The position numbers and the translations under genes were made by a program. Under the pieces are notes generated by a model. That model saw only the letters and a list, made by a program, of their open reading frames with translations, made no database searches and was not told the origin of the DNA. From Myxococcales bacterium (lineage in GTDB: Bacteria > Myxococcota_A > Polyangia > GCA-2747355): DNA of 49,372 bases. The number at the start of each line of letters is the position of its first letter. Positions within the stretch are counted from its first letter, which is position 1. Below, one piece after another: positions 1 through 13,687 of the stretch. The stretch covers positions 1 through 49,372 of the forward strand of contig JAGQIK010000088.1 in assembly GCA_020431405.1 (NCBI GenBank). Direction: 5' to 3'.

Positions 1-1265
1 AGCGCCGCCGCGGCGCGCGCGATCTCCGGCGACGACGCCAGCAGCGACGCCGGCCGCACGTCGCCAGGCGCCGGCCACTTGGGTGGCGCCGACGAGAGCC
101 CGACGTCGCCGGGCGCGATCTCGCCGGCGTCGATCCCGTCGAGCAGCCACGCCACGATCGCCCCGCTGCTCACCGGCTCGAGTCCCAGCGCGTAGCAGCG
201 ACGCGCCAGCTGCACCAGATCGTCGCGCGTGAGCACGCCCAGCTGCGGCCCCAGCGCGAGGCCCAGATCGGCGTCGAGACACACGCCGCTGGCCACCAGC
301 GGCGAGCCGAGCGACATCGCCGAGCGCGCGCTGCCGACGCCGCCGAGCAGCGGATCGACGAGCCCCTGGCGCACCGCCAGCGCGTAGTGCTCGCGGTCGC
401 CGCGCTCGAGCGAGACGCTGCGCCCGTTGAGCCACAGCCCGCCGTCGCGCCCGCGCGCGCGCAACGCCGCCACCAGGCGACCGCCGCGCACGAGATCGGC
501 GTCGAGCGAGATGTCGAGCGTGTGCTCGAGCTCCTCGGCGCTCATGCCGGCCTCGAAGAGGCCGAGGAACGGCCCGTCGCTGGCGCTGCGCGAGAGCAGC
601 GCCTCGCGCGGCCGGTCGCTGGCAACCACCAGCGCCGCCAGCCCGTGCTGCTGCAGCAGCCGCGAGCCGAAGGCGCCGCGCGCGGTCAGACCCGTCGGCC
701 CCTGCAGCGCGCCATCGCTCAGCGGCGAGCACACCACTGCGCCGAGCTGCCCCGAGCGAGCCGCGGGGCCGCAGGCGAGCACGAACCCCGAGCGCAACTC
801 CGCTGCTCCAGCGCCCGCGGCGACCTCGGCGCATAGCGCCGCCGCGCGTTTGGCCACCCCCGCCGCGCCGCCATCGGCGAGGCACGCCTCGAGGTCGATC
901 GCCTCGAGCTGCGCCTGCGCCGCGTCATCGCCGCGCCGCCACAGCACCAGCACCGACGGGCCCGCGCAGCGACCGCTGATCACCAGCGGCGAGCGCCCCA
1001 GCCCGTCGAGCGAGAGCCCCACGTCGGCGAGGCTCGCCAGCTCGAGCTCGCTGCCCCCCGCGCCGCGCGACGCCAACGACAGCTCGCTGGCCCCCGGCAC
1101 CGACGTCGCCGCCAGCGGCCCGTTGCTCAGCGCCCACAGCGCTTCGCTGCGCCCGATGCACAGGTCGAGCGCGCTGGCGAAGTGCTGCCGGTCGCCGAGC
1201 GGCCGCTCGTGCACGTCGACTCCACGCGGGCTGAGCACGATCTCGAGCGCTGTCTGGCCATTCAT
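1..1265 (-). CDS. Aldehyde ferredoxin oxidoreductase (AFOR)-like protein, degenerate, C-terminus outside window
   Basis: I translated this frame by hand from an ATG at 1265. It stays open for 421 codons and runs off the left edge. The order of motifs follows the tungstopterin oxidoreductase family: a beta-rich N-terminus, an ISGRCAGPSVLVL stretch like the family's IxGRAxxPVYL, then TARGAFGS...GLAALVVAS like the RGGLGAVMGSKxLKAI segment, and later RCYALGLEPVSSG like the CNxLGLDTISxG pterin motif. The [4Fe-4S] motif CxGCPxxC is the odd part. The aligned segment reads SLGSPLVA (residues 318-325), with Ser, Ser and Ala in place of the three cysteines. The fold may therefore be retained without the cluster. 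Members normally oxidise aldehydes with ferredoxin in the cytoplasm; I do not assign that activity here. It is divergent from the gene at 1350. Composition and codon use match the neighbours, so it does not look like a decaying pseudogene. Confidence 0.62.
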   Translation of the reverse strand, partial: MNGQTALEIVLSPRGVDVHERPLGDRQHFASALDLCIGRSEALWALSNGPLAATSVPGASELSLASRGAGGSELELASLADVGLSLDGLGRSPLVISGRCAGPSVLVLWRRGDDAAQAQLEAIDLEACLADGGAAGVAKRAAALCAEVAAGAGAAELRSGFVLACGPAARSGQLGAVVCSPLSDGALQGPTGLTARGAFGSRLLQQHGLAALVVASDRPREALLSRSASDGPFLGLFEAGMSAEELEHTLDISLDADLVRGGRLVAALRARGRDGGLWLNGRSVSLERGDREHYALAVRQGLVDPLLGGVGSARSAMSLGSPLVASGVCLDADLGLALGPQLGVLTRDDLVQLARRCYALGLEPVSSGAIVAWLLDGIDAGEIAPGDVGLSSAPPKWPAPGDVRPASLLASSPEIARAAAA

Positions 1266-1349
1266 CGCCGCGGACGATACCGGAGCTGACGCTCGGCGTG
1301 CGTCGAAAAATTGGCCCCCGATCGCGGCCGAGCGTAGCGTGGCACCTAC

Positions 1350-1754
1350 ATGCGCTCCGATCTCACACCCATCCAACTGCCGCTGCTGCTCGACCCGCTG
1401 ATCACCGGCCGCGCCCAGCGCGACTGCGGCGTGCTGGCGCCGCTGCTGGTGGGCAGCTGGTCGGGCGGCGAACGCCGCGTGCGCCTCGCCAGCGGCGAAG
1501 ACCGCGTCGCCGGCGTATGGCTGCACCTCGACGCCGACGGCACCGCGCGCCTGCGCGTGCGCGTCAGCCTCGACGAGCACCTGGTGACCAGCACCAACGG
1601 CGGCTGGTACATCGAGGTGGCCCGCGACAGCGACCGCCCGCTGCTGACGGCCCGCTTCGGGCACCGCATCGTGCGCGGCGTGTTCAGCCTGCGCGACGAC
1701 GTGCTGTTCTGGCGCGACGAGACCTTCGTTCGCCTGCCGCACATCAACGCCTAG
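1350..1754 (+). CDS. Hypothetical protein, 134 aa
   Basis: No family is recognised. The protein is small, has no signal peptide or membrane segment, and is rich in Arg, Leu and Asp. It alternates short beta-like stretches: GSWSGGERRVRLASG, AGVWLHLDADGTARLRVRVSLD and GGWYIEVARDSDRPLLTARFG. This suggests a compact beta-sheet protein. The third-position GC bias is strong in this frame, and the overlapping frames give Arg-rich low-complexity products, so this is the coding frame. The start is the ATG at 1350, and no Shine-Dalgarno is visible before it. It is transcribed divergently from the AFOR-like gene with an 84-nt gap, and the PilZ gene follows 144 nt later. Confidence 0.6.
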   Translation: MRSDLTPIQLPLLLDPLITGRAQRDCGVLAPLLVGSWSGGERRVRLASGEDRVAGVWLHLDADGTARLRVRVSLDEHLVTSTNGGWYIEVARDSDRPLLTARFGHRIVRGVFSLRDDVLFWRDETFVRLPHINA

Positions 1755-1898
1755 CCCCCCCCTCCCCCGGCGGCCGTATCGGATCGCCGCCTCGCGCGCA
1801 CGGCATGTTGGGCGTGGAGCGCGCGCGTTGACCCGCGCGTCCCTTCCATGCTCGAATTCAACTAGCTGTTTCCCCGAGCCCTACTCCCGTCCAACCGC

Positions 1899-3476
1899 GT
1901 GAGCCTGACCGAACGCCAAGTCGAGTGGAAGAAGCAGCGCGCACGCCTCGAGCGCGAGGTGCGCGTGCTCGTCGTCGACGGTGATCGCGCGGTCAGCAAG
2001 CGCCTCGACGACGTGCTGTTCCGCTCGCGCATCCCCGCGCGCTCGGTAGGCAGCGCCGAGCAGGCGCTCTCGCTCGTCGGCCGCGAGCACTACGCGCTGA
2101 TGGTCTGCGCCGAGCAGCTGCCGGGCATGAGCGGCCTGGCGCTGATCGAAAACGTGCGCCGCGACCACCCCGACGTGGACGTGGTCCTCGCCATCTCGCC
2201 CGAGACGTCGGCGCAGCTCGTCGCGCGCGCGCTCGAGCTCGGCGTCGCCGACGTGGTCACACGCCCCGAGCAAGACGACGTCGACATCGCCCCTCAGCTG
2301 CGCGAAGCGGCGCGGCGCCACGTCGATCGCCGCATGCGCGCTCAGCTGCTCGGGCAGCTGCGCAGCGTGCTCGAGAAGCTGCAGGAGGAGCGGCGCCAGC
2401 AGGCCACCGTCGAGCTAGACCAGCGTCTGATGGCGTACAAGGAGACCCTCGGCAACTTCGATCGCGTGCTCACCATCGAGCACGCCGAGTCGGAGCTGCG
2501 CGGCCTCAGCGAGAACCTGCACCTCGACGGTCTGAAGGTCGAGATCGCCGAGAACATCGGCGAAGCCGAGATGCGCCTCGCCCGCGGCAGCGTCTTCGTG
2601 GTCGTCATCGACGTCACCCACGACATCGAGCTGCTCGAGCCGCTGCTGGGGCGCATCCGCGACGCCGACCCCCACGTCGAGATCGTGCTCACCGCGCGCG
2701 ACTTCGGCGTCGACGCGATGGTCGCCGCCAAACACGCCAACGTCGCGATCACGTCGCCCTGGCCGCCGTCGTCGATGTCGCTGCTGCTGCGGCGCGTGCG
2801 CGAGCTTTTGCGCCGCAGCCGCCGCGAGCGGCTCATCGACAACCTCTTCGCCGAGCTCTACCGCGAGACGCACCGCGTCGAGCACGGCGAGCTGCCGCAG
2901 GCCGACGACCCGCGCTTCGTCGAGTTTCGCCGCATCATCGGGCTCGGCCGCGTGCTCAGCGCCGACCCGAGCAACTGGCGCGGCGTCAACCCCGAGGAGG
3001 CGGCCGAGCATCTCGACGAGGTCCTCACCGACGTGCTCGACTCGCTCGACTCCACCGACGCCGCGCCGAAGCCCAAGCCACCGCCGCGCGAACGCAAGAC
3101 CGACTCGGGCGCCGAGCGCCGCGAGCACGCGCGCGTGCTCGAGAGCCAGTTCGTGCGCTTCCGGCGCGAGGGCGCCTCGACCTCACGGCTGGCGACCATC
3201 GGCGATCTCTCCGAGGGCGGCATCTTCATCCGCACCACGGCGCTGCTGCGCAGCGGCACCGAGCTCGAGGTCGACTTCAACGCGCAGTACGGCGGCAACG
3301 CCTATCTCGTGCGCTGCCACGCGGAAGTAGCGTGGGTCGCGCGCGACGAGCGCTCGACCAACATGGGCCCGGGCTTCGGCGTGCGCTTCGTCGACCCACC
3401 CGAGGACGTGGTCGGGCTGCTCAAGAACATCGTGCACAACCGCGACGGCGAGGCCAAGAAGCCCGCCAAGGGCTAA
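1899..3476 (+). CDS. Two pseudo-receiver domains plus C-terminal PilZ domain (c-di-GMP effector)
   Basis: The 525-aa cytoplasmic protein starts at a GTG, because an in-frame TAG lies just upstream. Residues 21-140 have a receiver fold (VRVLVVDGD, then LPGMSGLALI). The phosphoacceptor Asp is Ala71 and the conserved Lys is Arg122, so this domain should not be phosphorylated in the usual way. Residues 143-185 are charged and probably coiled coil. Residues 186-300 form a second receiver-like domain with Asp238 present (VVVIDVTHD) but no matching Lys. After a Pro/Lys-rich linker (388-405), residues 406-510 are a PilZ domain with both c-di-GMP motifs: RxxxR at 408-412 and DxSxxG at 436-441 (DLSEGG). 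It probably passes c-di-GMP levels to a partner protein. In related bacteria such proteins act in motility, polysaccharide or development; which one applies here is unknown. Confidence 0.85.
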   Translation: MSLTERQVEWKKQRARLEREVRVLVVDGDRAVSKRLDDVLFRSRIPARSVGSAEQALSLVGREHYALMVCAEQLPGMSGLALIENVRRDHPDVDVVLAISPETSAQLVARALELGVADVVTRPEQDDVDIAPQLREAARRHVDRRMRAQLLGQLRSVLEKLQEERRQQATVELDQRLMAYKETLGNFDRVLTIEHAESELRGLSENLHLDGLKVEIAENIGEAEMRLARGSVFVVVIDVTHDIELLEPLLGRIRDADPHVEIVLTARDFGVDAMVAAKHANVAITSPWPPSSMSLLLRRVRELLRRSRRERLIDNLFAELYRETHRVEHGELPQADDPRFVEFRRIIGLGRVLSADPSNWRGVNPEEAAEHLDEVLTDVLDSLDSTDAAPKPKPPPRERKTDSGAERREHARVLESQFVRFRREGASTSRLATIGDLSEGGIFIRTTALLRSGTELEVDFNAQYGGNAYLVRCHAEVAWVARDERSTNMGPGFGVRFVDPPEDVVGLLKNIVHNRDGEAKKPAKG

Positions 3477-3493
3477 AGGGCTCTCCGCTTCAG

Positions 3494-3826
3494 CTAGGCG
3501 CCGATGACCCCGGCCCAGCTCTGGTACGCGTAGGCGCAGGTGGCGCTCTTCTTGGGCCGGCCCACGTTGCGCACCACCGAGGTCATCACCAGCTGCTCGT
3601 CGCCGGCCCCTTCGAGGCACAAGCGCATGCCGACGACGATGCGCATGCGCCGCAGCAGCCTGCCTTGGGCTGTGACGGCGCCGATGAGCCTGCCGCGCAG
3701 CGCGCTGTGCTCGCGCAGCCACTCGCCGCTGCGCCGATCGCGCACGGCGACGCACTCGCGGTCGCGGCAGTGATATTCGGAGTTCTTGGTGATGTAGACG
3801 ACGTGTTTGCGGCGCTCTCGCGACAT
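3494..3826 (-). CDS. Small hypothetical protein, 110 aa
   Basis: No family is recognised. The N-terminal half is basic (MSRERRKHVVYITKNSEYHC), the middle reads GRLIGAVTAQGRLLRRMRIVVGMRLCLEG, and the C-terminus carries ACAYAYQS-like aromatic residues and two further Cys. There is no signal peptide or clear membrane helix. It lies 40 nt downstream of the UbiA gene on the same strand, but it has its own possible promoter (TTGGTT, 17-nt spacer, TACGAT) that ends only 6 nt before the ATG. It may therefore be expressed separately and without a leader. The 'plus' reading frames across this stretch are low-complexity shadows. Confidence 0.55.
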   Translation of the reverse strand: MSRERRKHVVYITKNSEYHCRDRECVAVRDRRSGEWLREHSALRGRLIGAVTAQGRLLRRMRIVVGMRLCLEGAGDEQLVMTSVVRNVGRPKKSATCAYAYQSWAGVIGA

Positions 3827-3832
3827 GGACCG

Positions 3833-3861
3833 ATCGTACGCCGGCCGCGCCGTGTAACCAA
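3833..3861 (-). promoter_or_regulatory. Candidate leaderless sigma70-like promoter for the 3494-3826 gene
   Basis: On the minus strand, TTGGTT (3861-3856) and TACGAT (3838-3833) are separated by exactly 17 nt. The -10 hexamer ends 6 nt before the ATG at 3826, so a start site about 7 nt downstream of the -10 would fall on the A of the start codon. No Shine-Dalgarno is present. This is a by-eye match only. Confidence 0.4.
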
Positions 3862-3866
3862 AAAAC

Positions 3867-4805
3867 CTACACCCAGATATTGGCCGGCAGGCCCGCGGCC
3901 AGCCAGATCGCCGTTCCCGCCAGATAGAACGCCAAAAGCCCGCTTCCGAGGTGCGTCAGGGCGATGCAGTCGCCTGGCGTCAGCCCGCGGCGCACGCGCG
4001 GCCGATAGAACAGCCACTGCAAAAGCGGCGCGACGATCATCAGGGCCTCGCGCAGCCCCAGCGCACCCGCGGCGAAGGCCACCCCCAGCACCAGCGCGCT
4101 CGTCACCAGCAGGCCGTCGATCATGCGCCGCGCCGCGCGCTCGCCATGCACCACCGGGTACGTCGGCACCGCCTCGGCGCGATCACCCTCGAGGTCGCGC
4201 AGATCGTAGAGGATCTCGTAGGTCAGCTCGAAGAGCACGAAGAACAGCGCCAGCGCCACCACGCCGCCCCACGGCATGCGCCGCTCGGCGAGCGCGAGCG
4301 GATAGATGAAGCAGGTGTGCACGAAGATGATCGAGGAGCCGAAGTTCTTGAAGAAGTAGATCTCCTTGAAGCGCGAGCGCGTCAGCGACCAGGCAGCGCC
4401 GCGCGCCTCGGGCGCAGCGGTCAACCACGCGCCCGTGAGCAGGCGCGGCACCGGCACCAGGCGGTAGTTGTAGCCGAGCCCGATGGCCTGCACGATGGCG
4501 CGCCACGGCGTCAGCGCGGGCGCCACCAGGTGCGTCACCACGAACGAGCCGAGCATCAGCGCCAGCGAGCCGCCCGTCACGGCGCGGCGATGACGCGCCA
4601 CGCGCTCGGTGCCGCGGATGTTGTTGTGCAGGTCCTCGTCGATGTCGGTGACGCGGTTGAGCAGGTTGATCAGAAACCAGTCGAGCGCCACGACCGCGGT
4701 CAGCGCCACCAGATAGCGCCCCGTCATCAGCCAGCCGAACACGACCTCGGCCAGCATCGCGACGAGCACGATGTGGTAGCGCACGACGGCCAGCGCGTCT
4801 CCCAA
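3867..4805 (-). CDS. UbiA-family prenyltransferase (membrane)
   Basis: An integral membrane protein of about 312 aa with some eight hydrophobic segments. Both Asp-rich motifs of UbiA enzymes are visible: NRVTDIDEDLHN near the N-terminus and YDLRDLEGDR further on. These bind Mg2+ and the polyprenyl diphosphate. The family joins an isoprenoid chain to an aromatic or other ring acceptor in the membrane (quinone, heme O, chlorophyll or lipid pathways). The acceptor cannot be told from sequence. The open frame extends back to 4955, but that would overlap the upstream creatininase by more than 130 nt. I use the TTG at 4805, 18 nt after the creatininase stop; the GTG at 4784 is an alternative. No clear Shine-Dalgarno helps to decide. 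It is probably co-transcribed with the creatininase. Confidence 0.82.
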   Translation of the reverse strand: MGDALAVVRYHIVLVAMLAEVVFGWLMTGRYLVALTAVVALDWFLINLLNRVTDIDEDLHNNIRGTERVARHRRAVTGGSLALMLGSFVVTHLVAPALTPWRAIVQAIGLGYNYRLVPVPRLLTGAWLTAAPEARGAAWSLTRSRFKEIYFFKNFGSSIIFVHTCFIYPLALAERRMPWGGVVALALFFVLFELTYEILYDLRDLEGDRAEAVPTYPVVHGERAARRMIDGLLVTSALVLGVAFAAGALGLREALMIVAPLLQWLFYRPRVRRGLTPGDCIALTHLGSGLLAFYLAGTAIWLAAGLPANIWV

Positions 4806-4822
4806 CGCGCCGCTGCGCGCGG

Positions 4823-5797
4823 CTAGAAGACTTGCGTCCGGTAGCGGATCAGCTTTTCGAGCAGCCACAGCAACGACTCCGAGCTGAACAGCAGGCGCTG
4901 CGGCAGCGGCCACAGCGGCGAGTGACACTGCGCCGGCGAGCGCTCGCCGCGCCACACCTCGCCGAGCGCCTCGGCGGTCATCTCGCTGAGGCGCGCCAGG
5001 ATCTGCTCGCCGGCCTCGGCCGACGCCATCGCCGGCGCGCCGGCGTAGGTGTTTTCCTCGTAGTACTTCATGCGCTGGCGAAAGACCTCGAACAGACGCA
5101 GAGGGTTCGACGGCAGCGGCTCGGGCGGCCCCGGATGCTCGCCGCTGACCCAGCGCTGCACCGTCTCGCGCGCGAGGTCGCGGTAGCCGGCGTCCACGCG
5201 CGCGCCGAGCAGATAGAGCATCAACGACGTCTCGATGGCGCCGCCGTGCGAGTCGCCGCGCAGCTCGTCCGGCGACATACCCGCCAGCGCGCCGAGGGCG
5301 TCGGAGATGTCGGTGTTTCCGCCGCTGAGGCGCGAGATCATCATCGAGAAGACGGAGATCATCTCGCCGCCGAAGCGGCGATTGACGCGCTCGCAGGCGC
5401 GCTCGATGGCGACGAAGTGGCGCGGGCCACCGTGGAAGTTGGAGACCCAGATGCGGCGAAAGCCCTGCTTGACGACGCTGCGGCCGAGATCGCCGAGCAC
5501 GTCGACGATGGTGCTGGCGCGGAAGCGCACCGAGCCCACCTGCGGCAGCACGTCGGTGGCGACATACAGCGTGGGCAGCTGCAAGAAGATGATCTCGGGG
5601 TGCTGCTCGGCGAGGCGGCGCGCCGAGTGCTCGGCGAGCTTTTCGGACTCGTGCGCGTCGGTGATCGTCGGCAGGTGCGGGCCGTGCACCTCGAGCGGCG
5701 AACAGCTGAGCAGCACCACCGCGCGCGAGCGGTCGATGGCGTCGATCTGCCGCCCGGTGAGGTCAGCCCAGTGCAGGATTTCGAAGTCGCCTGGCAT
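4823..5797 (-). CDS. Creatininase-family amidohydrolase
   Basis: The 324-aa cytoplasmic protein has the metal-binding pattern of the creatininase family. SPLEVHGPHLPTITDAH carries Glu36, His38, His41, Asp47 and His49. SNFHGG follows, and later DSHGGAIETSLML supplies the His and Glu of the usual HAGxxETS motif. The family hydrolyses cyclic amides or formamides (creatinine, FAPy) and includes MftE, which trims the mycofactocin peptide. A substrate cannot be named here. It is upstream of, and probably translated with, the UbiA gene, so it may act on a small molecule or peptide that is later prenylated; that link is inference. TAGGAT lies 6 nt before the ATG and could be a -10 element of a leaderless transcript. 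Confidence 0.85.
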   Translation of the reverse strand: MPGDFEILHWADLTGRQIDAIDRSRAVVLLSCSPLEVHGPHLPTITDAHESEKLAEHSARRLAEQHPEIIFLQLPTLYVATDVLPQVGSVRFRASTIVDVLGDLGRSVVKQGFRRIWVSNFHGGPRHFVAIERACERVNRRFGGEMISVFSMMISRLSGGNTDISDALGALAGMSPDELRGDSHGGAIETSLMLYLLGARVDAGYRDLARETVQRWVSGEHPGPPEPLPSNPLRLFEVFRQRMKYYEENTYAGAPAMASAEAGEQILARLSEMTAEALGEVWRGERSPAQCHSPLWPLPQRLLFSSESLLWLLEKLIRYRTQVF

Positions 5798-5896
5798 CGC
5801 GACATCCTACCTCAGTCGAACAAACGGAGGTGGCAGCACGCACGCGGGTTGCTAGGCTCGCAGCCTATCAGCCACCCAAGACACGCAGGAGCTCCG

Positions 5897-6922
<1,026 letters not shown>

Positions 6923-6945
6923 AGGTCGCTAGGTCGAGGCTTCAG

Positions 6946-7872
6946 CTGAGCGCCGCAGCACGCACGCGCACCCTCGCGCTCGATCGCCCCTTCGATGTCA
7001 TCGCGAGCTACGGCGCGCAGCTGGCTGGCACGCACGGGCAGACCACGCGCGTCGCGCGCCAGCGTCTGGTGCGCGCCACGCGCACCCCCGCGGGGCCGGC
7101 GACGATCGAGATCGCGGTCGACGATGCGGCGGGCAGCATCGCGCTGAGCGCCTGGGGTGACGGCGCCGAGTGGGCGATCGAGCACGCCGAGGACCTCGTC
7201 GGCGCGGCAACACCGCGCTATCAGCCACCGCCGGGCGCCGCGCACGAGCGCATCGCGGCGCTCGCGCGCGAGGCCGCCGGCCTGCGCCTGGTGCGCACGC
7301 GCGCCGTCTTCGAGTCGCTGGTCAAGGTCGTGCTGGCGCAGCTCGTCTCGGGCGCCGAAGCCAAGCGCACCTACCGCGCGCTGGTCAGCGCCTTCGGCGA
7401 GCCCGCGCCAGGCCCGCACGAGCTGGTGCTGCCGCCCTCGCCTCGCGCCTACGCCGCGCTCGACGGCCCGCGCGCCACGCAGCTCGGCCTGCTCGGCCGC
7501 AAGCTGCGCACGCTCAAAGAGATCGCCTGGTACGCCTCGCGCCTCGAGCCGCTCGCCGACGCCGCGCCCGACGACGCCGAACGCCGGCTGACCGCCATCC
7601 GCGGCATCGGCCCGTGGAGCGCGCAGTCGCTGCTGCTGCGCACCATGGGCAGCGCCGACACCGTCATCACCGGCGACTACAACCTGCCCAACCACGTCTC
7701 CTTCGCGCTGACCGGCGAGCGTGAAGGAGACGACGCGCGCATGCTCGAGCTGCTCGAGCCCTACCGCCCCTGCCGCGGCCTCGTCGCGCTGTGGATCGAG
7801 GCCCACGCCGACGGCCCGCCGCGCCGCGGCCCGCGCCAACCGCTGCGCCCGCTGCCGCGAAAGCTGCGCTAG
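6946..7872 (+). CDS. AlkA-type DNA-3-methyladenine glycosylase (HhH-GPD), unusual start
   Basis: The C-terminal half is a helix-hairpin-helix glycosylase: LTAIRGIGPWSAQSLLLRTMG is the HhH hairpin, and VITGDYNLPN carries the catalytic Asp. The family excises alkylated bases such as 3-methyladenine in base excision repair. The N-terminal half (PFDVIASYGAQLAGT...VRATRTPAG) matches the beta-rich domain that AlkA relatives carry. That domain starts upstream of the only canonical in-frame start, GTG at 7069. The frame is open back to 6892 with no ATG, GTG or TTG in between. I place the start at CTG 6946, preceded by CGAGG at 6935-6939. If the GTG is used, the product is 267 aa and lacks the N-terminal strands. 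The gene follows the aldo/keto reductase by 23 nt. Confidence 0.75.
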   Translation: MSAAARTRTLALDRPFDVIASYGAQLAGTHGQTTRVARQRLVRATRTPAGPATIEIAVDDAAGSIALSAWGDGAEWAIEHAEDLVGAATPRYQPPPGAAHERIAALAREAAGLRLVRTRAVFESLVKVVLAQLVSGAEAKRTYRALVSAFGEPAPGPHELVLPPSPRAYAALDGPRATQLGLLGRKLRTLKEIAWYASRLEPLADAAPDDAERRLTAIRGIGPWSAQSLLLRTMGSADTVITGDYNLPNHVSFALTGEREGDDARMLELLEPYRPCRGLVALWIEAHADGPPRRGPRQPLRPLPRKLR

Positions 7873-7882
7873 AGCGCGATCC

Positions 7883-9547
7883 GTGGCTTCGAGGACAGCA
7901 CGCACGACGACGGCTGGCGCGCTCGACGCCGCGCGCGCCGCGCTGCGACAAGGCGAGGCGTTGCGCGCCTTGCGAGCGCTGCTCGCGGGCTGGCGAGCGC
8001 GACCCGATGCCGAGCTGGCCGACGTCATCGTCGAGCTCGACGCGCGTATCGCGGCGCAACCGCCGCTCGCGCTGCCCGACGACGACGAACAGGCGGTCGC
8101 CGCCATCGCCGCGCTGGCGCGCCAAGCGGACCCGAGCACGCTCGCTCGGATCCGCGGCGCGCTCGAGTCGCTGGCGGCGCGGTCAGCGCCTGTCGCCGCC
8201 ACGACCTGGCCTGTGTTCGACGCCTTGACGCGCTGGCCTGCCGACCCGCGGCTGGCGCAGCTGGCCTGCACGTTCTGCGAGCATGGCGAGCACGCGGCAG
8301 GCAAGCTCTGGACGCGCTGCGCCAAGCTGATCAAGACGTCGCCCGACGCGCGAGCCATCGCGCGAGCGACGGCGCTGCTGCGAGGCGCCGAAGCACACGG
8401 CGAAGCGCGCGGCTGCAGCGCGTACCGCCGCTTCATCAGCACGACGCTCCCGAAGGCCGTCGACACCGCGCGCTCGAAGCTAGCGGCGCTCGGGTCACTG
8501 CCGCACGCCGAGCGCGCTGTGCTCGCCGAGGTCATCGCGCTGGCGCGCGCGCTGTCCAGCGAGCAGCTGGCGCGCGCGCCGCAGCCCGACCCCGAAGATG
8601 AAGCCGAGCTGCTGCTGGCTCGCTACCACGAGACGCACGACGCCGACACCTTGGCGATCCTCGGCGACGTGTGGGTCAGCGTCGGCGATCCGCGCGGCGA
8701 GCTGATCGCCCTCGCCGCCTCCAGTGACCAAGCGCTCGCCAGCCAGATCGCCGCGATCGAGCGCCGCCTCGGCAAGACGCTGCTCGGCCCGCTCGCGCCG
8801 CTGGTCACCAACGCCACCTTCGAGGCCGGCTTTCCCGTGACGCTCGAGCTCAGACCACTGCAGGCAGGCGCCATCGACGCCGTGCTCGATCTGCGCGAGT
8901 GGAGCACCGTGCGCGAGGTGACCTTCGACATCGGCACCGGGCGCCGGCACACCTACGTCTCGCCGCGTATGTGCCGAGTCCACACCCTGCGCCGGCTTTG
9001 TCGCCACGGCCTAGAGCGGCTACAGGCGCTCGCGCAGCCGCCGCCGCTGCAGACGCTCTCGCTGCGCTGGCATCGCAAGATGCTCGCGACGCTCGAGCAG
9101 CTCGGAGGGCTCGTGCTGAGCGAGCTCGACACGGGCATCCCGTTCGTCGAGCTCGCCGACGCGACGCGCATCCTGCGCTTGCCCTGCACCGAGCAGCTCG
9201 AGCGCTTCAAGCTGATGCTGCCCGCCAAGATCGCGCCCGACGGCATCGTGCTGCTCGAGCGCTGCCAGCAGCTGACCATCGACACGCAGACCAATATCCG
9301 CTGGTCGCTCGACAAGCGCACGCGCAACGCGGCGTTTCGCGGCTACTCGTGGGATCGCGCTGACGTGCGCGAGCTGCTGGCGCGATTGATCGAGCAGCTC
9401 GGCACGCGCGGAGGCTGGACGCTGGCCATCGCGATCACATCCATCGAGCCGCGCGGCACCGATCACAGCGCGGACGGCGAGCAGATCCGGATGTGGTGCG
9501 CCAGGGCAGGCGTCACCGTCGCGTCGCTTGTCTTCAGCGGGCGCTAG
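7883..9547 (+). CDS. Repeat-companion-domain protein ([10 protein letters not shown] type), 554 aa
   Basis: This large cytoplasmic protein has no catalytic motif that I recognise. Around residues 255-285 it carries [19 protein letters not shown], close to the signature of the roughly 40-aa 'repeat-companion' domain seen in families of myxobacterial proteins. The second half ([29 protein letters not shown] and so on) looks like irregular leucine-rich repeats, as those proteins usually have. The N-terminal third is Ala/Leu-rich and helical. The start is the GTG at 7883, only 10 nt after the AlkA stop, so the two are likely co-transcribed. The frame is open back to 7721, but that part only shadows the AlkA gene. 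The function is unknown; protein interaction is likely. Confidence 0.7.
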   Translation: MASRTARTTTAGALDAARAALRQGEALRALRALLAGWRARPDAELADVIVELDARIAAQPPLALPDDDEQAVAAIAALARQADPSTLARIRGALESLAARSAPVAATTWPVFDALTRWPADPRLAQLACTFCEHGEHAAGKLWTRCAKLIKTSPDARAIARATALLRGAEAHGEARGCSAYRRFISTTLPKAVDTARSKLAALGSLPHAERAVLAEVIALARALSSEQLARAPQPDPEDEAELLLARYHETHDADTLAILGDVWVSVGDPRGELIALAASSDQALASQIAAIERRLGKTLLGPLAPLVTNATFEAGFPVTLELRPLQAGAIDAVLDLREWSTVREVTFDIGTGRRHTYVSPRMCRVHTLRRLCRHGLERLQALAQPPPLQTLSLRWHRKMLATLEQLGGLVLSELDTGIPFVELADATRILRLPCTEQLERFKLMLPAKIAPDGIVLLERCQQLTIDTQTNIRWSLDKRTRNAAFRGYSWDRADVRELLARLIEQLGTRGGWTLAIAITSIEPRGTDHSADGEQIRMWCARAGVTVASLVFSGR

Positions 9548-9560
9548 CGCTCGAGCGCGC

Positions 9561-11813
<2,253 letters not shown>

Positions 11814-11882
11814 CAATCCCTCGATCGGCGCGCATCCTACTGCAGCTTGCGCTGCCACGGTGTATCTGCTTTTGTGCGCGCC

Positions 11883-13643
<1,761 letters not shown>

Positions 13644-13687
13644 CCAGCGCCTTGACGGCGCGCGCCGTTTTGACCGACGGTCGAACG

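Noticed and set aside
9547-9558. 12-bp palindrome GCGCTCGAGCGC in the 13-nt gap between converging genes
   Set aside because: No loop or U-tract; too short for a terminator and expected by chance in this GC content.
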